From assembly GCF_018687715.1 (NCBI RefSeq), contig NC_056752.1, forward strand, positions 51,988,653 through 52,052,652: DNA of 64,000 nt, given 5' to 3'. Positions 50,449 to 61,100 of the stretch are shown here, in pieces (the stretch's first letter is position 1; every line of letters begins with the position of its first letter). The notes beneath the pieces were generated by a model, which saw only the letters and a program-made list of their open reading frames with translations, was not told the origin of the DNA and did not search any database. The translations under genes and the position numbers were made by a program. The DNA comes from Carya illinoinensis (Eukaryota > Streptophyta > Magnoliopsida > Fagales > Juglandaceae).

Positions 50449-51026
50449 ACATGTTACCCAATTTTGGGTGAGTATATCCTGCATTAATGTCTTTATATAT
50501 ATATGTTTTCTTTAATGTAAAAGGTTGTAGTTTCCAATACTAAAAATGGGGCAACTTGGAGACATATTCATGGGTTAGTCCAGCTTTATCCCTCGACCTC
50601 TGCCTCCTATAATGTTGCTAACATTCGTGGGCTTTTCTCTGCAGGCAGAGAGCAACCAAGCAAGAGAGACAACATCATAGATCCCTACCATTAGTTTTCG
50701 TTCATTATTTCTTTGGATTGTTATGGTTCTTATGGTGAACATGGACGTATGTGTTCGTTCACATGCAGCGCTTAATACCTCAGCATTTGCTAATTAAGCT
50801 TCCATAAATGTATTACAATGTAGTTCGGGTGCTTTCAAGTTTGAACTATCTACCATATCTTGTGTTTAAGACTTTATTTATTGTAATGGTACCTGCTTTC
50901 TTTTATAATGGAATTGATTTTCAATCTCTTTTTCAGCACCGGTAATGACGTGCATGCAGAACTTCCATAAACTCTGTGTCTCTCTCTCTGTGTCTCACAC
51001 ACACACAGCGAATGTTGTGATGGGAC

Positions 51027-51240
51027 TAAGGCTATGATTAGAACACAAACTTATCTCAATTGATCTCAAACTAATTATTAATGGATCCACAACTTTTTCA
51101 ACTTCTTGTAAAAAAGTTAAGCCCATTTTAACCTACTTTGTATTAAGTATACATTTCAACTTATTAACACTTAAATACATCTCAACGAAACCTATAAAAT
51201 ACTATTATTGATCATCACAGCATACAAATGTAGCCTAAAC
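51027..51240. repeat. Probable MITE
   Basis: Ends TAAGGCTATGATTAG and the complement of TTTAGGCTACATTTG are inverted; ACAAACTTATCTCAATTGATCTC and CATCTCAACG occur inside. Boundaries approximate, no clear target duplication. Confidence 0.45.
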
Positions 51241-52975
51241 TGACATCTCTTGAAGGCCCTTTAATGCAGTGGTCCAAGAAACCTTTTTTACATGAGCACT
51301 TTAAGGATTCTTTGAGCACAACCCACTGGACAATTCAAAACTTGCCACGGACCATCACTAGAACTTTAGGTTTAACACATGCAAAAGAATAAATAAAGGC
51401 CAACTTTTATGAATTGACTTTAATTTTACCGGGAGCTTAGGAAATAGTGATTGATTCCAATAGGCATCAAAGTACTGTATAAAAGAGTGCTATTAGATTC
51501 TGGATACGGACAGAATGCAATACTTTAAAAGTACATGGGGGCAAGATCGTTTTTGAAGTGGAGATATTAGTTTTCTCTTCTTTATTTGAAAGCTTCCCTT
51601 TTTAATTCATTTAATATATAAAGAAGCAAAATGTATAGATCACACAATTAATGGAGAAAAACACATATTTATTAGACCTTAGCAGTACTACAGGAAGAAT
51701 ATATAGATCACATGCAGTACTGATATACGTACATATGTACTCATAAAAAATATACATACTCATCAGAAACAATATTATTTGGGGCAGTGATGATACGTAC
51801 GCAAGGCATCCAGACTCAGAAAGAATTAAGTTGCATCGTCTCTCAATCGAATGCTCTCAGAATACACTGCTTATAAAGCTAATTAAATCAATTCGTACAT
51901 CCTTCTCCTAAGTGAAAGAGTGGAAGGTGAAGTTACAGTGCTAGTATTACTAGAAGAGATTGTTGTGAGAAAAGTTGGTACCATGATCTCGAGGCTGCAT
52001 GCACGCACTTGATTTATACGTTGGATACAACAAATGCGTTCACTTAATATCGATTCAACTTGATCATATATATAAAGGTATAAGCTGCGCGCTAGAATGG
52101 AATTCATGCATATGTGCATGGAAGTTCAACTGACCCAGAATCATGATTCAGGTCAGTGGCAGTAGAGTATTAATTGAGGTATATATATGCAGTAGGTAGG
52201 AGGAACGGAACACTTTTTCAAGATCATCTTCTTCATAGAGGTCTTGTTTGCGCGCGTTTTTCCTCTTTAGGGGATCTTTAGTTTATGATCATATCTCTCT
52301 CATTATATTATATATAGCAACTGATGATCATGTAAATCATGTCATATCACGTTCACAGTTTAAACAGAGCTCGTTGATCTCTTATATGAATAAATTATTT
52401 AAAGGTTTTTGATCTGCATGTGTGTACTTAAATTGCACGAATATTAAAGGGTAATAAGATTCGACGTTGATCATTTACTTCTAGTTCTCATCATTAAAAA
52501 GCTATGAAAAAAGGAATGTCTAAAACGCATTTCGTCTTGGATTCCCTTTATTGACCTCATGATCAATATCATGCATGCAGTGTCTTTAGAAAGTATTATT
52601 TATATCTATACCGATATCAAAAGCATCATATGCACAACTGTCTCCCCCAACGCTCCATGCCCATGATGCTTTAAGCAAGATTCTTGTCTTCCTTTCAGAC
52701 AAGCTTTATGACGTTACTTCAGACATCTTTGATAATATTAGTCGAGAACTAATTTCCTGTTCTAGCTAGCTAGTAAACCAGCTACGTGGCATGTATCATC
52801 ATGCATACACACACACACACACATACACATACATTTACATTATTACTCGTTTGGCAGCCATGCCATAATTTACTTAACTTTGGAACCGTTGTGTGTGTGT
52901 ATATATATATGAATAATTCTGGTTGCAGTTGCCTAGGGGAAACACCGTGCAAGCAGCGTCCACATGGAAAATGAA
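51241..52975. other. Intergenic sequence with short palindromes and microsatellites
   Basis: No gene recognised. It holds a 27-bp near-palindrome at 52130-52156 centred on GAATCATGATTC, an (AC)n run at 52797-52821 and a (TG)n(TA)n run near 52890-52910. Confidence 0.5.
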
Positions 52976-53742
52976 CCGTTTCATTATTTTCTCCCTTTTC
53001 GTGGTTCCCCTCTCATTTCTCCCATTCTTTTTCATTCCCCTTTCGTTTGCCCCTTGGTGTATTTTTAAGAAATAAAAATCTTCTGGGTTGCAGAGATTTG
53101 AAATCAGAAAGAGAAGAAGCTTTTTGCTTAGAAATACACTGGGTTGTAGAGGAAATCGAAATCGGAAAGAGAATACGAAATACGCTGGCTATGCCGACAC
53201 TATGGTTGGCAGCCAAGAGGGAGGAAGTGAACACCTTGATTTTGCACAGATCTGTTCTAAAAAAATTTCAAGAAAAGTTTCAATACACGGTGAAAAGAGA
53301 AGCAAATTTTTCCAAGTTTTTGGGAGGGAAACGTAGGGTAGGATAGATTGGGTTCTATAGTGGATCTGCCCAGGAAATATATAGAGCAGTTGTTGAAATT
53401 TTTTTTTCCCAGAGCTGTTGTTGAAACTCGATTAACACATGAATAGGATCTGAAACTCCACGGTGAACAAATCGAAGCTCTACGACGACGAAGACAACCT
53501 CCAACCCACGGGGCACAAATCAACAATGCCAACTAGGGGTGTTCAACCGGATCCGGATCCGGGTATCCGGCCATAGCCGGATCCGGATCCGGCTTTTAAA
53601 ACCCGGGCGGTTATCCGCCCGGATTGACCCGGATTCCAATCCGGGCGGATAACCGGGTCTAATCCGGTTATCCGGTTTTTTTTTTGTAGTTTTTGCCTTA
53701 AAACCCGGATATCCGGGTCATAACCGGGTCTAATCCGGGTTG

Positions 53743-53783
<41 letters not shown>

Positions 53784-55447
53784 CAGACTTTAAAACCCCA
53801 AAAAATATATATAGCACTTTTAAAAAAAAATATCTGATATATAAATAAAAATGCAAAAATAGATAATATTTTGTTTACATCTCAATGCAAAACATAGATA
53901 AATAATAATACAATACAACTAATTAAACTAATACAATCCATTACAAAGAACAAAATAAATAATAATACATTACAATGCTGCTACTATTTAAAAAAAAAAA
54001 ATACAATGCTCTTCACATCTTGAAAGTTGAATATGGAATTGAGGAAACTGCACAAGGGAGGATAACAATCAAGCATCAACTGCACAAGCATATTGTTGCA
54101 TAATATATGGAAAAACAAGTTCAGGGAAAAAGGAGAGGATAAGAGGCAGCAAAACTCCCAAAATTAATAGCAAGCGGTATTTGTCTAACCCAGTTTTTAA
54201 TCTTACCCAGTGGCATTTATGGTTTCTTAAAGTCTTCTTCACTTTATAGGCAAGTCTAGAGAGGAAGTCCAATGTAGAGAATCATACTCCTTAAGTTCAG
54301 CTCATAACAAATTGACCAAAATGCCAGCATCTCAGAAGTCTTCTCTCTATTGCTATGGCTGACAGTTCATTTTCTAAATTAAAGTATAATAAGGTCTGTG
54401 AGTCCTGGACAACAGTAAGTATTAATATCAATAGGCGTAACTAATGGAGAATTCATATAAGCTATGCATAAAGCCAATAAACTAATGGAGAATTCATCAC
54501 CATCAATTGTAGGCCAATATCTTGCTGCACTGTTTGACATGCCAATAGGGTATACCATGCATACTATGAACTCACAGCCCATGAATGTGATGACTGAAGC
54601 ACATGACTGTTAACAGACAAACAAGGTAGAAAATAACAATATGTTCAAGGTGTTACATTTTTAATTATATGAACTGATTCAAGGTGTAATTTAGATGACA
54701 AGAAGTTTTGTACAGAAAACTTCTTGGATGAATAACTGTTTCCCGCCAATGAAAGTTTGGCTTTAAACACAGAAAGTATACATCATAGGCAAAAAGAGCA
54801 GAAATTGGTGTAAAAGGGTAGAGAGGGAAGGCATCTAAGTAAAAGTGTAAAAGTGTAAGATGATTGTTATCTAAGTAAAACATAAACTTTTATATCTCCT
54901 CCTTAACATGAATGAGTAATTAAAATTGACACCAACTAGTGACAAGAAGAAGGAAAGTCATCAAAGATAGTTCACTTAGAAATCAATTCCTCATACATTA
55001 CCACTCTGTAGAATAGCCACTAGACAAAAAGACAATATACAGAAGTTTGTGGAGTTAAGAAAACTGACAATTTTAATTCAATCATTTCGAAATAAGAATT
55101 TAGATGTGAAGATCACAGAAGTAAACAAATATTTTGCACCACAATAGGCAAAAGGGAGCCATCTTCCGCACTGCTGCAATTCATTGGATGCTAATAAACC
55201 TCTCAGTTTTCGGTTTCTAACACATGAATGATGACACAAACTTTAAATTTGGGAATTTTGTGAATTTATCGCCTAGCCTTTTTCTTAAAAAAAATAATAT
55301 ACCGGCAACAACTATAGGTTTAATAAGAAACATGATATCTTTTTTTTTTTTTTTTTTTGCCTTCCTTGACAGGCTAAAAAAAAGCGGAGATTCATTGTAA
55401 CAGACAGTTGAATCCTAAGAAACCAGAAAAAGAAAGAGAGAGCTCAC

Positions 55448-55614
55448 CGAGGATCGGTTTCCAAGGCGGTGTGAAGCGCTTGGTTGATCGCAGAGTAGAG
55501 GTTCATGGATTTACCGGTTGGCAGGAGAAGCTTGTCATCACAAGCAGTCGAAAAGCCCCTTCTAGAAATACAAGAAAGGGACCTTCCAAATCTGCTGAGA
55601 AGGGTGGCTGCCAT
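55448..55614 (-). pseudogene. Captured first exon of branched-chain 2-oxoacid dehydrogenase E1-beta
   Basis: The minus strand reads ATG then [20 protein letters not shown] (a mitochondrial transit peptide), later [20 protein letters not shown] and PR, ending at a GTGAGC donor. The family's mature N-terminus, [19 protein letters not shown], matches closely, including the exon end after DPR. The expected next exon (SYVFGEDVGFGG) is not found anywhere in the element. The real enzyme is the beta subunit of mitochondrial 2-oxoisovalerate dehydrogenase in branched-chain amino-acid breakdown. The 167-bp frame is intact, so it has either been captured recently or is retained by chance. It could be expressed only as a truncated protein. 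Confidence 0.8.
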
Positions 55615-56037
55615 GTCTAAAGAGCAGAAGAGCTATCTACGTTTACGTGAAAAAGCGAGTATCCGATTTCTTCGAAGAGATTAATGTGGAAATTAGGCCC
55701 CTTTGTTTCTACTCTTAAATTAAAAAGGAAAATGATATAGATGCATGGATGGTGTTATTGTTATCTTATTATTCCCAATGCTCTCATAATTGTTATCTAA
55801 GTAAAAGTGTAAGATGATTGTGTTAAGATATCATCTTCTTTCTACTTGGTGATGATCTTTTTGAACTGCAAGTTGGCAAAGGTGTCTACTGGGAGGGCAA
55901 GTATAAATCATATTAAATCATCAACATCATAACATATAAATCTGTAAATGATTATAATCAAAAGCCAAGTCACAATAATTGATATTAACCAATTAAAATC
56001 TACATACCGTTGGAGGGCAAGTATAGAAATAATGAAT

Positions 56038-56410
56038 CCAGAAAATGATGACTACCTTTCCAAACCCAGAAAATCAAACACAAACCCAAATAGACCAAGC
56101 GATGAAGCCAGAAAATGATGACTACCTTTCCAAACCCAGAAAATCAAACACAAACCCAAACTAGACTAAGCGAAAATAAACACAAACCCAAACAGACCAA
56201 GCGAAAATCAAGCTCAAACCCAGAAAAATCCAACCAAACTGAGAGAAAGACAGAGACAAAGAGACCAAAAGCATGAAAAAGGGAAAGAGATATAAACATT
56301 AGCTTCACAAAATAATAAACCCAGAAAATCAAACACAAACCCAAACAGACCAAGCAAAAATCAAACACAAACCCAGAAAAATCCAACCAAACCGAGAGAA
56401 AGACAGAGAG
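56038..56410. repeat. Direct repeats in the hAT-like element
   Basis: A 70-bp unit beginning CCAGAAAATGATGACTACC is repeated twice at 56038 and 56108. A further partial repeat of AAACCCAGAAAATCAAACAC and CCAAACAGACCAAGC recurs at about 56150-56230 and 56315-56410. Confidence 0.75.
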
Positions 56411-57188
56411 ATTGAGAGAGAGAGAGAGAGAGATTAGCATACCGTCGGTTTCGATTAGCATACAGACAGAGACAGAGATAAACAGATTCGCAATCGGCAC
56501 GACTAGGGTTTTGGATGAGAACTTGAGAGACGAGACGAGACAGAGAGCTGAAGAGAGGATTCGTTCGGCTTGAGAGCTTGAGAGGAATTAAATGTAAGAA
56601 ATAAACGGTGTCGTTTCGGCAAGAGAAAAAAAACATCCGGATGTAATATCCGGTTACGGATTACCGGATTAGAAAACCGGATCCGTAACCGGATCCGGGT
56701 TTTTCTTAACCGCCTGGGTGTAATCCGGGCGGATAACCGCCCGGATTCACCCGGATTCCCGGTTTCGGATCCGGACCGGGAAAAAATCCGGTCCGGATGC
56801 ACACCCATTGCCAACTTACGAAATTTGTCACTCCGTCGGTTACGCACAAAGAAGAGAAGCTCCAGCCACGAAGACGAAGACAAGTGTCTTGCCATCTACA
56901 ACCCAGTGTATTTTTTAGCATTTTTGCATTTTTTGTCTAAAACCCAGTACTCTCCGTCGGTTGCATTTTTTTACTTTTTTGTTGCGTTTCTCAGAGTTTA
57001 TCAAGAAAAAAAACAAGCAAAGAAAGAAATGAGGCAAGAAAACCAAAAAGGTAGAATCAGAAAGAAGAAAGAGAGAAAGAATGAGAACACTTTGCCTTTT
57101 GTTTTATTTATTTTAATTCCACGTAAGCACTTATGTACGGCCAATTACTCCGCTTGTCCCTAATAGAACTGGATATATAGAAAAAGAA

Positions 57189-57515
57189 TTTTGCTACATA
57201 CAAATACAGTCGCATACTAATTTTTGTATCTATACTGATTTATTCATACTTAAAATTTAAATTAATACTATTTTCAATAAAATCTACTTTTTGATCAATC
57301 ACATCACATTGGTACACATATTAGTACACAATTATGCTTGCAATTATATTTTTCTATAGAAAAAATTTAGCTGTAAGTATAAATATGTGCATCAATTTAA
57401 TGTGATTGGTCAAAAAGTAAATTTTATTAAAAATAATATTAATTTAAATTTTAAATACGAAATAATCAATATTAATATGCAGATTAATACGCAATTTTAT
57501 TTGTATATAGCAAAA
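57189..57515. repeat. Foldback element with two facing arms
   Basis: Two diverged copies of the same roughly 165-bp unit lie head to head with almost no loop: the left arm begins TTTTGCTACATACAAATACA, and the right arm ends in its complement (TTTGTATATAGCAAAA). Both contain AAATTTAAATTAATA and TTTTTGATCAATCACAT or complements. A single-arm relative is at 3854-4022. A (TA)n microsatellite follows at 57518-57544. Confidence 0.75.
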
Positions 57516-58178
57516 CTCACATATATATATATATATATATATATCTTATGTATTAGTACTCACGTATATAATCTAAAGGATGCGTTTTGGTTTTAGGTGT
57601 GGAGATGGTGTCACAGCAATTTACATAATTTTATATTCCACATTATATTAAAAATATATTTTATTATAAAATATACTTAATATATGATTCTATGAAGTAA
57701 CTTTTTATAATTTTAATCATAGACCTAGCACTTCTTATAGGTAGCCTTGTGAATTAATGCAATTAAATATGAAACCGTTTGTTTATTTTCTAGGATAAAA
57801 AAAGGAGAATTACATAAATTATTTTATGATAGGCATAGAAAATTAACATTAAAACAATTTTAAGGTTTTTTTTTTTTTTTCCTCTGAAGAAACAATTTTA
57901 AGGTTACGCAGTAAGTAGTAAAATTTAATAATTTTATTTTTAATTTTTTAAAGGAAATATCAAAAGAGACGCCGCCGGGCCCAAGCTACCCGACTCCAGC
58001 TGGAACGTTTGTTTGTGGCAAATTGAATTGTCATCTTTAGGGGATTAACGGCCGGGTGTCCCTGGACTGTACCTTGCTTCTTCAATATGGAGTTTAAGAG
58101 AATTCAAGTGGTTTCCAGTTTTTGGAAACTTTGAACCCTTTTCTGGATTTTCTGGTCTCTAAGGTCTCGAACTTTCCG

Positions 58179-61100
58179 ATGGCTTCCTGTGAGTCTTTCT
58201 CCGTCTCTTATATCCCAAATGACTATAGTTTTACTTGTATATTTGATTCCACTTGGTGTCCACTGACTTTTTATTTCATCTTCTTTTGCATCCGGAAAAG
58301 TGGGTATTTGATCAATTTTTTGTTATCTTTGAAAGATTAGGCTGTATGTCATTCTGTTTGTTGAAATTGTGGGCAGACGAATTCAAAGTAGAATAACCAT
58401 TCATTAGTTAGTGTGTATCAACAGTTTTTGTGGGGGGCCCCCCCCCCCCCTCCCCGGCCCCCCGGCGCAAAAAAAAAAAGTTCCTTTGGGTTGCATTGTT
58501 CATCCCGAACGTTGGTTGATTATATCGCCATCCTAATTTTCTATTCCTGTATTCTATATGGACGAATAAAGCATACGGCACCAAAATAAACTTCATTAGC
58601 TTAAACCATTTTATGGATAAAATGCATGATTATCTGAATGATACCGTAATGGGTTTTCTCTCTTGTAAATGAGGTGTAAGTGCAGAATCTTCTTTCTTGG
58701 GTTCAGCTCCAAATTTGGCTTGCTACCATTTCCACGTCTGGAACTATACTGAAGAGTTAGGGTAGCCTATGGTTCAGAGTGCTTCTTGGATGTATTGAAT
58801 TTAGTGCGATGAAGGAGACTTGTGGATACGTTCAATATCTAAGAGTCAGTCTTTAATTGTAGAAAGCGAGATAGAAAACGGGAAAAGCAGAAAAACAAAG
58901 AAAGGCTAGTTTTTTCTCGTCTGTACAATCTATGTTGGCCAATTCAAATTTTCTAAGCTTTGTGAGAGCATTTTATGAACACATTCTTCTGGAATTTCTA
59001 TTGTACAACTCTGGACATCTATCATCAACAAATATGTTGATCCTATATAACCACCATAACGTCTATTCTCCCCTATGCATGGAAGCCTTTTTATAAAGGG
59101 TCACATGCCACCCTTATGGGCCTTTTTAGGATCATTGGCATTGCTGGTTTGTTTGTATGATGCATCCTGTCCAGAATCCAACTGGGATCTATGCATGCAT
59201 TTCATCCTCATTTAAGAATGATAGCGACCACAATGATCTGTCATGCAGCACACCAATGTATCATCAACTCACATACCGCTTGCTAGGGAGATAACAGTAG
59301 GGTGTCTCCAAGAGATACCTTCCCAAAATATACGCCCATATTTGAGCCCACTGGTATTCACACTTACATATATATATATATATATATCCACTAACAATTT
59401 CAATTGCATCTAGGGTCTCGCATTTGAGGCTAGCATTTGTTAAGAACAGTCTCTCAATAATTTTTGATGATGACTATTTCAAGAGAAATGTTAGTGCCAG
59501 ATTCATGGATAGGAACTGCAAAGCACCATCTAATTTACTTTTTTACTTGATATTATGTGGAATCTTTTCCAATTTGCTATAAGTTGAATTGATAATGTTA
59601 TTGTAGGCTGTGAAAGGTTTAAGGATGAGTCCTGATCTATAATATAGCATCGCTAGTAAAATGATGATTATTGGAAGAACTACCTCTTGCACTACCATAT
59701 CAACTTCCCTTTAGCACTAATCTATGCTACTATTCTATACATAGCCAGCAGCATAAAATGCCGCTTTAGATTTATTTTAACCTTCTTTCAATTGAAGGTT
59801 TAAAACATTTAAATTCAGGGGCTCATCCTAATTGCTCTTATGGTTTGATAGTCTGTCCTTCTTTTCTCCTCTCCTATCTTTATCTGGCATAATCACTGAA
59901 TTTCTGTTTTGAATGTCAAAATCACACTTTATAAAAATTCTAGTATTGGTTTGAATGTGTGCATCACTTGCAAGTCATAGCATTTCTCAAGTCAACTTCT
60001 CTGTTCCTTTGACATATATTATTGAAATTATTTGGATGCATGCATAAATCTGGGGAGAATGCCTAAAAAAGTGTTCTGTTTAAAGATATTGTACGTTCTG
60101 TTGTGATGTGGTTACTATTTCAGGTAGCTTGGGAACTTCCAATATTAGAATCTCAGTCGTGAACTTTAATAAAGCAAGGGCTGGCATATTGAAACAGGTT
60201 GGCATAAGAACTTGGACAGGGCAGAGAACACCACAATTTGCAGGGGTAACATTACAAGTTTCACAACAGTCAAAGAAAGCACAAACTGTGTATTGTGGTC
60301 CATCTTTAGAAAACAAGTGTAAGTGCTTGTTGTTAATTAATTTCTGACTATCCTTGTTAGTTAATTATCCAGTTTGCGTGTCTTGTATAAGCATGTTTAT
60401 ACACACATAAGATGCATATCTACAGCCATTAGTTTCCTGCATTCGTAATAAATCCTTATTTTGACATCTTGGATTTTGGTTCATTTCCCCTCCATAAATA
60501 TGGTTATGCAATCATACATATTTGTTTTGGCTTGTTGGACAAATCTAGGTGGTATTCCACAAATCAAAGCCGTGTGGAAGATTTTCCCTATTTGCATTCT
60601 ATGGTGCTTATGGCAAGAGTGGAATGACAGAACGTTCAAAGACAAGGAGTGATCTTTTGAGGATCCTAGATCTCTTTTTGTTAGAACGTTATTTATATGG
60701 GCCATAGCTATAGACTTTAATGGCCTAGACCTGCCTGATTTTCTTCTTTCCTTTTCTCCTTCTTAAATAGGTTTCTCTCTTGTATACCATCTTCTATTAT
60801 TAATACAATCGTTTACTTAAAAAAAAAAAAAAAAACATATTTGTTCTGTCTTTACTTATCAGAAAATGATTCCTGCTGAATGTATGCTGAAATAGTTATA
60901 CTTCTCCTTGTTCTGGTACATAAGTTAATTACCTACTTGTATGGAAAGTCTAGCTAGTTAAACTCTGCAACTGTTATTTTTATTGACTTATATACAAAAC
61001 ATTATTCCTTCCGTAAGTGAGAGGAGGGGAAACAGGAGAGTTATAAAAGTGACTTTAATTTCAGGAGGCTTGGTTCCTGTTTGAGTGTGCCCTCTGGGTT

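Larger units (their letters stand above)
53534..56807. mobile_element. hAT-like element carrying a gene fragment
   Basis: Ends are inverted and full of CCGGATCCGG-type motifs: the left begins TAGGGGTGTTCAACCGGATC and the right end complements TGGGTGTGCATCCGGACCGG. Flanked by ATGCCAAC (53526-53533) and TTGCCAAC (56808-56815), seven of eight matching, the size expected for hAT. The interior has a long T tract (53748-53783), AT-rich sequence, an exon of an E1-beta gene on the minus strand (55448-55614) and a tandemly repeated AAACCCAGAAAATC region. No transposase domain was recognised. Confidence 0.7.

Noticed and set aside
51883..52119. 78-aa minus-strand frame with possible small peptide
   Set aside because: No signal peptide, no conserved peptide motif (CLE, IDA, RALF or similar) and no other support.
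55408..55620. 70-aa plus-strand frame
   Set aside because: It is the complement of the captured E1-beta exon, which makes clear sense on the minus strand.
52976..57170. Larger inverted structure outside the hAT-like element
   Set aside because: CACTGGGTTGTAGA near 53138 and its complement near 56895 suggest outer inverted ends, but I could not extend them to borders or a duplication.
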